Notes under the pieces: model-generated
Seen by the model: the letters and a program-made list of their open reading frames with translations, nothing else
Told to the model about the DNA's origin: nothing
The model's database searches: none
Translations under genes and position numbers: made by a program
NCBI GenBank assembly: GCA_946477805.1
Contig: CAMKZP010000148.1
Location: 1 to 8,110, forward strand
From: an uncultured Enterobacter sp.
GTDB taxonomy: Bacteria > Pseudomonadota > Gammaproteobacteria > Enterobacterales > Enterobacteriaceae
Direction: 5' to 3'
DNA: 8,110 nucleotides
Part shown: piece after piece, positions 1-6,697 of the stretch
How positions within the stretch are numbered: position 1 is the stretch's first letter
How the letters are laid out: each line of letters begins with the position of its first letter

Positions 1-15
1 GTGTATAAGAGACAG
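1..15. other. Residual Nextera/Tn5 mosaic-end adapter (artefact)
   Basis: These 15 bases equal the last 15 bases of the 19-base Tn5 mosaic end used in Nextera library preparation (established reagent sequence). They sit at the very first base of the window, where an untrimmed adapter would end up at a contig edge. They should not be read as phage DNA. The neighbouring coding frame passes through them only by chance. Confidence 0.95.
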
Positions 16-214
16 GACACCTGCCGCTGGTGGTGTGAATAGCAACGGCGCGGCAGGTGTCGTGTCCTCTAAGTCCGTGGATAAGGTTTCAGTGAGCTAT
101 GACGTGTCCGGGGTAATCAATCCGGATGCAGGTTTCTGGAACAGCACCGCCTACGGGCGCGAGTTCTACTGGTGGTGGTCGATGTTCGGCGCTGGTGGCA
201 GGCAGCTGCTATGA
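2..214 (+). CDS. DUF4054 family phage neck protein, C-terminal part only
   Basis: The reading frame is open from the contig edge to the TGA at 212-214. Excluding the adapter, about 65 residues of real protein remain (from roughly base 16 or 17). The features that identify it are a SKSVDKVSVSYD stretch followed by a C-terminal STAYGREFYWWW segment ending in GGRQLL. This is the usual C-terminal pattern of the DUF4054 family, small structural proteins encoded just downstream of the major capsid gene in contractile-tailed phages. They are thought to act as head-completion/adaptor proteins at the portal. The gene start and N-terminal half lie outside the window. The last codons overlap the next gene's ATG (ATGA), which suggests coupled translation. 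The family call is from memory of the pattern; the precise role in the neck is inferred. Confidence 0.85.
   Translation, partial: CIRDRTPAAGGVNSNGAAGVVSSKSVDKVSVSYDVSGVINPDAGFWNSTAYGREFYWWWSMFGAGGRQLL
16..61. repeat. 12-bp perfect inverted repeat within the DUF4054 gene
   Basis: GACACCTGCCGC at 16-27 is the exact reverse complement of GCGGCAGGTGTC at 50-61, leaving a 22-base loop. Both arms are in frame with the DUF4054 gene. No T-run follows, so it is not an intrinsic terminator. The left arm touches the adapter remnant, so a fold-back library artefact is possible as well as a real hairpin. Confidence 0.7.
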
Positions 215-717
215 AAAGCGGGTTAACGGTTCGCGCTGATAATGCCGTGGCCGTTCTGGAATCCCTCCGGCAGCTATCCGGAATGGATGTGCTTGTGGGA
301 ATACCTGAGGACAAGGCAGGGCGTGAGGATGGCTCTCCGATTAATAACGCGGAACTGGGCTACCTCCACTCGACGGGCGCAACGGTGGAAATCGACGGTA
401 CAACGGTCACGCTCCCCCCGCGTCCTTTTCTGGATATGGGGATCGAGGATTCAAAACCCAGAACCACCGCACACCTCAAGGCAGCGGCAACCGCCGCGCT
501 GGAGGGGCAGACTGAAGCGGCAATGCGTGAGCTGGAAAGCGCCGGACAGATTGCCCGTGACGCTGCAAAAGCCGTTATCGGTGCTGGCGACCGGCTGCAC
601 CCGCTTTCTGAGAAAACCCTCGAACGCAGAAGGGCCGAAGGCATTCCCGGCGACAAGCCGCTGTATGCCCACGGATACCTGCTGCGCTCAATTAACTACG
701 TCGTGAGGAAAAAATAA
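211..717 (+). CDS. Probable tail-completion / head-tail connector protein (HK97 gp10-like)
   Basis: This is a 168-residue protein if it starts at ATG 211, whose ATGA overlaps the upstream stop. An in-frame ATG at 172 would add 13 residues but lies deep inside the DUF4054 gene and has no better ribosome site. Visible landmarks are NNAELGYLHSTG at residues 45-56, LPPRPFLDMGI at 68-78, a helical alanine-rich stretch at about 86-125, and PLYAHGYLLRSINYVV at 150-165. An 'N/A-x-HxxG ... PPRPF ... L..SI.Y' layout is typical of HK97 gp10-like and Mu-type virion morphogenesis/tail-completion proteins. It would act at the top of the tail during joining to the head. The position between a DUF4054 gene and the neck terminator supports this. 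No enzymatic motif is seen. The structural class is likely; the exact function is inferred. Confidence 0.75.
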   Translation: MKSGLTVRADNAVAVLESLRQLSGMDVLVGIPEDKAGREDGSPINNAELGYLHSTGATVEIDGTTVTLPPRPFLDMGIEDSKPRTTAHLKAAATAALEGQTEAAMRELESAGQIARDAAKAVIGAGDRLHPLSEKTLERRRAEGIPGDKPLYAHGYLLRSINYVVRKK

Positions 718-1121
718 TGCCTCTTCTCGATGTGAGCGATGTTCTTCTTGATCCCGACTTCATGGACACCAGCCTGGTGTGTCACCGTCAGGTTCAGACG
801 GTGGATGAGGATAATTTCACAAAAAACACCGCTCAGGATATCCCGTTCTCTGGCGTGGTGACGGTTGACCGTTCTCTGGAAGCCAGGCGAATGGAGGCAG
901 GCCAGAACATCAGCGGCGCGATCCTCATCGTGACGCAGTTCAGATTAACCCAGGGCCAGCCCGGTTCAGACAGCTCCCCGCGTCTGGATGCCGATATCGT
1001 CACCTACAGCGGCCGGGACTACCGCGTGACGTTCGTTGACCCGTACACCCGTTACGGTGCCGGATTCGTCCAGGCGCATTGTGAGCTGGTGGACTTTAAC
1101 GGAGGGACGCCAGTTGAGTAA
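717..1121 (+). CDS. Small neck protein, probable head closure / connector
   Basis: The protein is 134 residues, predicted mostly beta, with no membrane segment or catalytic motif. ATG 717 shares one base with the preceding TAA, and GAGGAA lies just upstream, so the start is secure. The most recognisable part is the C-terminal half, YSGRDYRVTFVDPYTRYGAGF at about residues 97-117, followed by the strand HCELVDF. Conserved hypothetical proteins with this pattern occupy the same slot in related enterobacterial myoprophages. By size and position (after the gp10-like gene, before the terminator) it is a candidate for the stopper/head-closure ring. I do not recognise a named family, so the role is inferred from order alone. 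Confidence 0.6.
   Translation: MPLLDVSDVLLDPDFMDTSLVCHRQVQTVDEDNFTKNTAQDIPFSGVVTVDRSLEARRMEAGQNISGAILIVTQFRLTQGQPGSDSSPRLDADIVTYSGRDYRVTFVDPYTRYGAGFVQAHCELVDFNGGTPVE
1101..1116 (+). promoter_or_regulatory. Ribosome binding site that fixes a TTG start
   Basis: GGAGGG at 1101-1106 is followed by 7 bases and then TTG at 1114-1116. It is inside the last codons of the preceding gene, whose TAA is at 1119-1121. The strong site at ideal spacing outweighs the more distant in-frame ATG at 1036. Confidence 0.8.
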
Positions 1122-1659
1122 CGACAGCACCGCGCGCGGTTATCTTACGCCTGTCGGGGCAAACCCGAACTATGACGAGGCGCTGGAGCGCGAAATCAGC
1201 CGCTGGATACGAGGTGTTTCTGGCTTGCCGGCAACGCTTGTTTTCCCCCGATGGACTGACCCGCAGCCACAGATCCCCAACAACGGGGTAACGTGGTGCG
1301 GCTTCGGTATCACTACCGTTCCCCAGCCGTTAAGCCAGTCCGATGTTCAGGTTTCGGAAGAACAGTCCGAGCAATGGATATGGGAACAGGTCACGGTGAT
1401 TTGCTGCTTTTACGGCCCTCTGGGGGCCAACACTGCATCAACTTTCCGCGCGGGGATATTCGTCGAGCAGAACAACGCCGAACTGAACCGCTCGGGGCTT
1501 TCGCTGGTGGATGCCGGGACTATCTACAACCTGCCAGAGCTCATCAATAAGCAGTGGGTAAGGCGCTACGACCTCACTGTCACGCTGTCCCGCAAAAACA
1601 TTCGTACCTACAACGTCCGGACGCTGCAAGATGCGTCCGTCTCATTTTTCGGAGACTAA
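1114..1659 (+). CDS. Phage neck/tail terminator protein (gp12-like, LIC_12616 family)
   Basis: I choose TTG 1114 as the start, giving 181 residues. GGAGGG at 1101-1106 lies 7 bases upstream, and the overlap with the previous stop is only a few bases. An ATG at 1036 in the same frame would overlap the upstream gene by 86 bases and has no ribosome site. Landmarks are an N-terminal helix (NYDEALEREISRWIRGVSGLP, about residues 19-39), an aromatic/charged central region (QSEQWIWEQVTVICCFYGP, about 84-102), and the NLPELINKQWVRRYDLTV segment at about 139-156. This matches the phage neck terminator (gp12-like, LIC_12616) proteins found immediately before DUF3383 sheath genes. Tail terminators cap the finished tube and sheath and bind the neck. 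Family assignment is fairly sure; the mechanism is by analogy. Confidence 0.8.
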   Translation: MSNDSTARGYLTPVGANPNYDEALEREISRWIRGVSGLPATLVFPRWTDPQPQIPNNGVTWCGFGITTVPQPLSQSDVQVSEEQSEQWIWEQVTVICCFYGPLGANTASTFRAGIFVEQNNAELNRSGLSLVDAGTIYNLPELINKQWVRRYDLTVTLSRKNIRTYNVRTLQDASVSFFGD

Positions 1660-1662
1660 ATT

Positions 1663-2808
1663 ATGCCGCAGGGATTACCTGTATCGAACGTCGTTAATGT
1701 CGACGTGATCATTGGGCCGCGTGCGGCTACTGGTCGAAACTTTGGTTCGCTGCTCATCCTCGGGAGCTCAACGGTTATCCCGGTCACTGAGCGCCTTCGC
1801 CTTTATTCTTCTGTAGAGGATATCGGCTCTGATTTCGGCGTGGATAGCCCGGAATATGAAGCTGCTACCGTGTATTTCTCGCAATCACCGAAGCCTCAGC
1901 AGGTCTATGTCGGCCGCTGGGCGAAAACGCTGGCATCGGCTGAAAGCGGTTCGGCGGAAACGCTGCTGCAGGCCGTGAACGCCGTACTGAATTACACGAG
2001 CTGGTACGGTCTGGCTGTGGCAGACGATGAAGACATCGACGATGCCGACTGGCTGAGCGTGGCCGCCGCCATCGAGGCTTCCAGCCTCAGTCGTATTCTG
2101 GCGATTACCACTCAGGACCCGGAAGCGGTTAACACGACCTCCACAACCGATCTGGCCTATAAGCTGAAGACGGCAAAATATAGCCGCACCTTCGTGCAGT
2201 ATTCCACCAGCAGCAAGTACGCCGCGCTGTCTGCGTTTGGCCGCGCGTTTACGGTGAATTTCAACGGCAGCAATACCACCATTACCCTGAAATTCAAGCA
2301 GGAGCCGGGGATCACGTATGAAACCCTGACCACCAATCAGGCGGCGGCGCTGGATGCCAAAAACTGTAACGTCTACGTGTATTACGAGAACGATACGGCA
2401 ATCCTTCAGCAGGGCGTCATGTCCAGCGGTGATTTCTTCGATGAGCGCCACGGGCTCGACTGGCTGCAGAACTACGTACAGACCAACCTGTATAACCTGC
2501 TCTACACCAGCACAACCAAAGTCCCACAGACTGACGCGGGTGTGACGCGCCTCCTTTCCAATGTTGAGAAATCAATGGATCAGTCGGTAACGAACGGGCT
2601 GGTGGCGGCTGGTGTCTGGAACGGTGGCCCTATCGGACAGCTGGATTCCGGCGATACGCTGACAAAAGGCTATTACGTCTACGCGCAGCCGATTTCCGAG
2701 CAGGCGCAGGCTGACCGTGAAGCACGTAAGGCACCGGTTATTCAGGTGGCCTGTAAGCTGGCGGGTGCGGTTCATTTCGCTGATGTTCAGATCAACGTCG
2801 TTCGCTAA
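1663..2808 (+). CDS. Tail sheath protein, DUF3383 family
   Basis: This 381-residue protein starts at ATG 1663, with GGAG 8 bases upstream. It carries the DUF3383 pattern: an N-terminal VNVDVIIGPRAATGRNFGSLLILG segment (about residues 11-34), a first-domain landmark VYFSQSPKPQQVYVGRW (70-86), and a C-terminal YYVYAQPISEQAQADREARKAP stretch leading to VHFADVQINVVR at the end. DUF3383 proteins are the contractile sheath subunits in this group of myoviruses. They stack around the tube and contract to drive it through the cell envelope. The next gene encodes the tube protein, the normal sheath-tube order. No frameshift or truncation is visible. Family assignment is firm; the sheath role rests on knowledge of the family. 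Confidence 0.93.
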   Translation: MPQGLPVSNVVNVDVIIGPRAATGRNFGSLLILGSSTVIPVTERLRLYSSVEDIGSDFGVDSPEYEAATVYFSQSPKPQQVYVGRWAKTLASAESGSAETLLQAVNAVLNYTSWYGLAVADDEDIDDADWLSVAAAIEASSLSRILAITTQDPEAVNTTSTTDLAYKLKTAKYSRTFVQYSTSSKYAALSAFGRAFTVNFNGSNTTITLKFKQEPGITYETLTTNQAAALDAKNCNVYVYYENDTAILQQGVMSSGDFFDERHGLDWLQNYVQTNLYNLLYTSTTKVPQTDAGVTRLLSNVEKSMDQSVTNGLVAAGVWNGGPIGQLDSGDTLTKGYYVYAQPISEQAQADREARKAPVIQVACKLAGAVHFADVQINVVR

Positions 2809-2819
2809 GGAGAACATGA

Positions 2820-3260
2820 ATGGCTACGTATTCTTTTATGGACGTCACGGCGTCCCTTTCCGGCCCGACCGGTGAGATTGATCTGGGCTATGGTTCCGCC
2901 AGTTCAGAGGAGGGGATCACCGTTGCAATGGGCGGCCCCAAAAACACCATGACTATCGGTGCTGACGGCGAAGTGATGCACAGCCTGCACGCGGACAAAA
3001 GCGGCACTGTTACCGTCAACCTGCTGAAGACCTCACCGACAAACAAAAAGCTGTCGCTGGCGTACAACGCCCAGAGTCAGTCCTCAGGCACCTGGGGGAA
3101 CAACGTCATTGTGATCCGTAACAAGGTGAGCGGAGACATCATCACGGCGCGCAGCGTGGCGTTCCAGAAACAGCCGGATAACGCCAACGCTAAGGCCGGT
3201 AATACGATGCCCTGGGTGTTTGACTGCGGCAAAATCGACCAGGTTCTCGGAGAGTTTTAA
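2820..3260 (+). CDS. Tail tube protein, DUF3277 family
   Basis: The protein is 146 residues. AAGGAGA at 2807-2813 lies 6 bases before ATG 2820. An ATG at 2816 is out of frame and closes after about 20 codons, so it is not the start. The protein shows the DUF3277 pattern: N-terminal YSFMDVTASLSGPTG (about residues 4-18), an SSEEGITVAMGGPKNTMTIGADGEVMHS beta region (28-55), TVTVNLLKTSPTN (63-75), and a C-terminal MPWVFDCGKIDQV. Small beta-rich proteins directly after the sheath gene form the rigid inner tube through which DNA passes. Family assignment is firm. The tube role comes from family context and from its position between sheath and chaperone. Confidence 0.9.
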   Translation: MATYSFMDVTASLSGPTGEIDLGYGSASSEEGITVAMGGPKNTMTIGADGEVMHSLHADKSGTVTVNLLKTSPTNKKLSLAYNAQSQSSGTWGNNVIVIRNKVSGDIITARSVAFQKQPDNANAKAGNTMPWVFDCGKIDQVLGEF

Positions 3261-3263
3261 CAG

Positions 3264-3716
3264 ATGGAATGCTCAATCAAAGGTCACGATTATCGCGTGG
3301 CAAAACTCAGCGTTTTTGACCAGCTGAAAGTGACCCGCAAACTGCTGCCGGTGCTGGCGGGCATGATGTCAGATTTCGGGAGCATTCGCTCCCTGCTGCC
3401 TGCCGACGGCAAAATCGACACCGTGAAATTCGATCAACTGAAACCGGTGTTTGAAACCCTGCTCCCGCGTATCGCTGAGGAACTGTCTTCCCTGACCGAA
3501 GAAGACACCAACGCGATTATTCATCCGTGCCTGGCCGTGGTGTCACGTAAGCACATGGACGGATGGACGCCGGTATTTAACAGCGGTCAGCTGATGTTCG
3601 ATGATATCGACCTGCTAACCATGCTGCAGCTGGTGGCGCGGGTGGTCGCCGATTCGCTGGGAAATTTTTTGCCCGTGAGCCCTACCAGCGCGACGGCGGA
3701 CCAGCCTCAGGGCTAA
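3264..3716 (+). CDS. Tail assembly chaperone, short form (G-type)
   Basis: This 150-residue protein starts at ATG 3264, three bases after the tube stop, with CGGAGAG at 3249-3255 as ribosome site. It is mostly helical: FDQLKVTRKLLPVLAGMMSD at residues 18-37, FDQLKPVFETLLPRIAEELSSL at 56-77, and DDIDLLTMLQLVARVVADSLGNF at 113-135. Its place between the tube and tape measure genes is the invariant position of tail assembly chaperones (lambda G/GT, P2 E/E'). These are not part of the virion; they bind the tape measure and recruit tube subunits. Near the C-terminus the run of Ts at 3665-3670 is a frameshift site, so this is the zero-frame product. The final 14 residues (PVSPTSATADQPQG) occur only in the short form. 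Confidence 0.9.
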   Translation: MECSIKGHDYRVAKLSVFDQLKVTRKLLPVLAGMMSDFGSIRSLLPADGKIDTVKFDQLKPVFETLLPRIAEELSSLTEEDTNAIIHPCLAVVSRKHMDGWTPVFNSGQLMFDDIDLLTMLQLVARVVADSLGNFLPVSPTSATADQPQG

Positions 3717-3904
3717 CCCTCAACAGCCTGCCTGACGGGCTGTCTTATCTCCTTGACCCGGTTGACGCCGGGTTAATCCCTTATTACGCGCTGAAGGATG
3801 GATCTGTCGATCTGTGCGATATCGCGCTGATGAATGACCACCTGGCCGTTAAGGCTGACAACCAGCGCCGTATAGAGAAATGGAGAGAGGATAATGAACG
3901 CTGA
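3264..3904 (+). CDS. Tail assembly chaperone, -1 frameshift fusion (G-T type)
   Basis: The product joins 3264-3671 (136 residues) to the -1 frame 3671-3904 (77 residues), 213 residues in all, ending at TGA 3902-3904. The extension begins AREPYQRDGG, continues LTLNSLPDGLSYLLDP and ALKDGSVDLCDIALMNDH, and ends in a charged helix EKWREDNER. It resembles the small DUF6889-type protein annotated at this spot in related phages. The -1 frame has no ATG or GTG start before the internal ATG encoding the M of ALMNDH, more than 50 residues in, and no ribosome site near the shift point. Independent translation is therefore unlikely. The TTTTTTG heptamer and a stem-loop 6 bases downstream supply the needed signals. 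In lambda the equivalent T extension recruits tube protein to the growing tail. The frameshift is inferred from sequence; it has not been shown for this gene. Confidence 0.88.
3662..3671 (+). promoter_or_regulatory. Programmed -1 ribosomal frameshift slippery site
   Basis: In the chaperone frame the codons read GGA AAT TTT TTG CCC. Two overlapping X-XXY-YYZ heptamers fit: A-AAT-TTT at 3662-3668 and T-TTT-TTG at 3665-3671. The second is the better candidate, because the P-site tRNA can re-pair perfectly with TTT and the A-site Leu tRNA keeps two pairs. Slipping back one base opens the frame to 3904; staying in frame ends at TAA 3714-3716. Confidence 0.88.
3678..3714 (+). promoter_or_regulatory. 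Putative frameshift-stimulating stem-loop
   Basis: AGCCCT at 3678-3683 pairs perfectly with AGGGCT at 3709-3714, enclosing a 25-base GC-rich loop that may fold further. The stem starts 6 bases after the slippery heptamer, within the 5-9 base spacing usual for stimulatory structures. The distal arm overlaps the first base of the zero-frame stop codon. Stability was not computed. Confidence 0.55.
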
Positions 3905-6110
3905 GACTATTAAAGATTTCCTCGTCTCGCTCGGTTTCGATATCGACGAAGCAGGCGCGGAAAAGTTCGATTCAGTCCTCGCCGGTACGACCGCAAACGC
4001 CATCAAAATGGGGCTGGCCGTCGAAGGTGCCGCGCTTACCGTGGTGGCCTTTACGGCTAAGATCGCCTCCGGTCTGGATAATCTCTACTGGGCGTCACAG
4101 CGCACCGGCGCGACGGTTCAGGGGATTCAGTCTATTGGCTATGCGGTTTCGCAGGTGGGCGGCAGCGTGGACGCGGCGCGCTCCTCTCTGGAAAGCCTCT
4201 CCCGGTTTGTTCGAAACAATCCCGGTGCGGAAGGCTTCCTGAACCGCCTGGGCGTACAGACCCGTGACGCCAGCGGTAACATGCGCGACATGGCCGCTAT
4301 CTTTACCGGTGTCGGCCAGAAGCTCAGCAGCATGCCGTACTACCGGGCTAACCAGTATGCGCAGATGCTGGGCATTGACGAAAATACCCTCATGGCGATG
4401 CGCCGGGGTGTTGGCGGTTTCTCCGGGCAGTACAGCGCAATGGCGAAGGCTATCGGCTTCAATGCTGACGAGGCGGCCAGAAGCTCCAACAAATTCATGA
4501 CCTCCCTGCGCGAGTTCGGCGCGATGGCAGGCATGGCCCGTGACAAAATCGGCTCTAATCTTGCTGGTGGCCTGACGGGTTCGCTGGACACGCTGCGCCG
4601 TCATATCCTGGATAACTTCCCGCGTATCGAGCAGACCCTGACGAAAGCCATAAAAGGCATTCTGGCGCTCGGGGACATTATCGGACGGCTATTCTTCCGG
4701 CTCATCGAGGGGACATCAGACCTTATTACCTGGTGGAAATCACTCGACAAGCAAACGCGGGAGCTGATCTCGCTGTTTGGCGCGCTGACGATTGCGCTAC
4801 GCATTCTGAACAGCACGTTCTGGATGTCACCTGTCGGCCTTATTACCGCGCTGGCGGCGGGTATTGCCCTTCTTTGGGAGGATTATAAGACCTGGAAGGA
4901 AGGCGGCCAGAGCCTGATTGACTGGGGCAAGTGGAAACCGGAAGTCGACGCCGCGCTAAAAATGGTCCATGACCTGCAGGGGACCGTTAACGATCTGGCG
5001 AAAGCGCTGGCGAAACTGCTCAATATTGACCCCAAATCGTGGTCCCTGAAGTGGGATTTCAGCAACTTCATCGACCAGATGAGCGAGTTCAGCAGGATGC
5101 TGAATATGATCGCCGACCTGCTGAACGCCATTAAAGACGGTCGCTGGGCTGATGCGGCCAGCGTTGGCAAGCAGCTGCTGAATCAGGGGAGTGATAAACC
5201 GTCTGCAATGCCAGAAGTGACGGACAGTGCTAACCAGACGGCGGAATGGTTGAACGACAAGCTGGGATTTGATCCGCGCAATGTCGGTAAAACCTTCAAA
5301 GGCTGGCTGTTTGGTAGCGAGGCTGGAGAGGACCGCGGGATTCATGACGACCAGCGCGACCCACAGATTGATGAGCTGAACGGCACGCAGGAAAAATCAC
5401 GGAAAGAGGCTGCTGAATATCACGGCCGAAGTACCGGAGTGCTCGGCAAAATTGCAGAGGGTATTAAGCAAATTGCTGATGGAATGTTCCCGACTGCAGA
5501 GGCGGCAGCATTAACCCCCACAGATGCGAGCGGCTTACCTCTTGCAGGGGTTAAGCAGCCGCAGCCAACAAAAGCAGGCTCTGAACTGCTTGGCTGGATG
5601 CAACCGATGCTCACCAGCCTGGAACAGCTCTATCGGCTTCCGGAAGGTTTGCTGCGCAGTGTGGCCATCACGGAATCGGGCGGTAATCAGTTTGCTGTTT
5701 CAGGTGCTGGCGCTAAAGGGCTGTTTCAGTTTATGGACGGTACCGCGCGTGATATGGGGTTGCGCGGGAACGACGTATTCGATCCTGAAAAGGCCGCTCA
5801 GGCAGCCGCTAAATATCTCTCACAGCTGCTGAAAGCTAACGGTGGTGACCTGAGCAAGGCGCTGGCCTCATACAACTGGGGGATCGGGAACGTGCAGAAG
5901 CACGGAATGGCCCTGATGCCGCAGGAAACACGCAACTACATTCCTAAAGTGTTGAGTAACATGCCCGGAAAGGGTGCGCAGGTACAGCAGCAGAACACCT
6001 ATCACATTTACGGTGGTGGTGATCCGCGACAGGTGGGTTCAGAAGTTGAACGCCGCCAGCAGTCGGCAAACGCTCAGGTCATGCGTGGCAATCAAACGAA
6101 GGTGGGCTAA
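3894..6110 (+). CDS. Tail tape measure protein with C-terminal lytic transglycosylase domain
   Basis: This 738-residue protein starts at ATG 3894, overlapping the chaperone extension by 11 bases, with GGAGAGAGG at 3882-3890. It is the largest gene, in the fixed slot after the chaperone. Residues 1-290 are mostly helical with a hydrophobic patch at 36-60. Residues 291-328 form a strongly hydrophobic segment, probably one or two membrane-crossing helices used during DNA entry. Residues 575-690 are an SLT-type lytic transglycosylase domain: AITESGGN with the catalytic Glu at 594, AKGLFQFM at 607-614, ALASYNWGIGNV at 656-667 and ETRNYIPKVL at 678-687. All expected motifs are intact. The C-terminal tail (HIYGGGDPRQVG followed by a charged helix) is typical of tape measures. 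It sets tail length and is ejected with the DNA; the enzyme domain probably cleaves peptidoglycan beta-1,4-glycosidic bonds for penetration. Lengths near 0.15 nm per residue suggest a tail of roughly 100 nm (inference). Confidence 0.95.
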   Translation: MNAETIKDFLVSLGFDIDEAGAEKFDSVLAGTTANAIKMGLAVEGAALTVVAFTAKIASGLDNLYWASQRTGATVQGIQSIGYAVSQVGGSVDAARSSLESLSRFVRNNPGAEGFLNRLGVQTRDASGNMRDMAAIFTGVGQKLSSMPYYRANQYAQMLGIDENTLMAMRRGVGGFSGQYSAMAKAIGFNADEAARSSNKFMTSLREFGAMAGMARDKIGSNLAGGLTGSLDTLRRHILDNFPRIEQTLTKAIKGILALGDIIGRLFFRLIEGTSDLITWWKSLDKQTRELISLFGALTIALRILNSTFWMSPVGLITALAAGIALLWEDYKTWKEGGQSLIDWGKWKPEVDAALKMVHDLQGTVNDLAKALAKLLNIDPKSWSLKWDFSNFIDQMSEFSRMLNMIADLLNAIKDGRWADAASVGKQLLNQGSDKPSAMPEVTDSANQTAEWLNDKLGFDPRNVGKTFKGWLFGSEAGEDRGIHDDQRDPQIDELNGTQEKSRKEAAEYHGRSTGVLGKIAEGIKQIADGMFPTAEAAALTPTDASGLPLAGVKQPQPTKAGSELLGWMQPMLTSLEQLYRLPEGLLRSVAITESGGNQFAVSGAGAKGLFQFMDGTARDMGLRGNDVFDPEKAAQAAAKYLSQLLKANGGDLSKALASYNWGIGNVQKHGMALMPQETRNYIPKVLSNMPGKGAQVQQQNTYHIYGGGDPRQVGSEVERRQQSANAQVMRGNQTKVG

Positions 6111-6697
6111 TGGATTTTCTCTCAACTCTCTTTCAACAGCAGACCCGAAAAATCGGGATGATCGTCCCCAGCGTGGTGGTTTCTGAGAAGCATACCGATA
6201 CGCTGGAGATAACCGAGCACCCTGTCGAGGTCGGGGCCGCCATCGCCGACCATGCCTACAAAAAGCCGTCCGAAGTGGTGATGGAGGTCGGTTTCGCTGG
6301 TGGCGGAGCGTTGCTGGATTTTGCCAGCAATCTGACGGCCACCAGCTTACTGGGCCTGAGTCCCCAGCAGACGTATCAGGAGATTCTTGACCTGCAGGCG
6401 AGCCGTATTCCTTTCGATGTGGTGACTGGTAAGCGGCTGTACAGCAACATGCTGATCCGTGCGCTGGAAGTGACGACAGACAAGACGACCGAAAACGTAT
6501 TATCTGCCGTCCTCACGCTGAGAGAGGTTCTTATATCGCAGACGCAGCAGATCACCGTTGCGGATAAAACCAACATGAAGGACGGGTCCAGCACGTCGGC
6601 GGTACTCAATACCGGCACCAAAACCACAAAGCCGCCAAATACCTCGCTGCTGAAAAGCATCACGGGTAATGCGGCGTCATTACTGGGGCTCGGCTAA
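6110..6697 (+). CDS. Dit-like baseplate protein
   Basis: The protein is 195 residues. ATG 6110 shares one base with the tape measure stop, and AAGGTGG lies at 6099-6105. The N-terminal half contains IVPSVVVSEKHTDTLEITEHPVEVGAAIADHAYKKP at about residues 18-53, the signature of the Dit-like N-terminal domain of myovirus baseplate proteins. The segment PFDVVTGKRLYSNMLIRALEVTTDKTTENVLSAVLTLREV at 101-140 completes that domain. From residue 150 on it is polar, rich in Thr/Ser and Lys, then ends in a small hydrophobic segment (ASLLGLG). Dit-type rings sit at the tip of the tube, joining tube and hub, and this position directly after the tape measure is standard. Family assignment is good; the stoichiometry and contacts are inferred from homologues. 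Confidence 0.85.
   Translation: MDFLSTLFQQQTRKIGMIVPSVVVSEKHTDTLEITEHPVEVGAAIADHAYKKPSEVVMEVGFAGGGALLDFASNLTATSLLGLSPQQTYQEILDLQASRIPFDVVTGKRLYSNMLIRALEVTTDKTTENVLSAVLTLREVLISQTQQITVADKTNMKDGSSTSAVLNTGTKTTKPPNTSLLKSITGNAASLLGLG

Noticed and set aside
172..210. Earlier ATG for the gp10-like gene
   Set aside because: It would overlap the DUF4054 gene by over 40 bases; ATG 211 with the ATGA overlap fits the coupling seen across the operon.
1885..2451. Long - strand open frame (188 codons) opposite the sheath gene
   Set aside because: It is fully inside the DUF3383 gene and shows low-complexity His/Arg/Gln-rich translation typical of an antisense shadow.
3756..3773. GC-rich hairpin as an intrinsic terminator
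   Set aside because: It is followed by TAATCCC rather than a T-run, and lies inside the frameshift extension that leads into the tape measure gene.
3717..3893. Non-coding gap or separate small gene between chaperone and tape measure
   Set aside because: The -1 frame is open across the whole stretch and continuous with the slip site; there is no independent start with a ribosome site.
4095..4604. Long - strand open frame (169 codons) opposite the tape measure
   Set aside because: The composition is atypical, no start signals are present, and it overlaps an intact gene completely.
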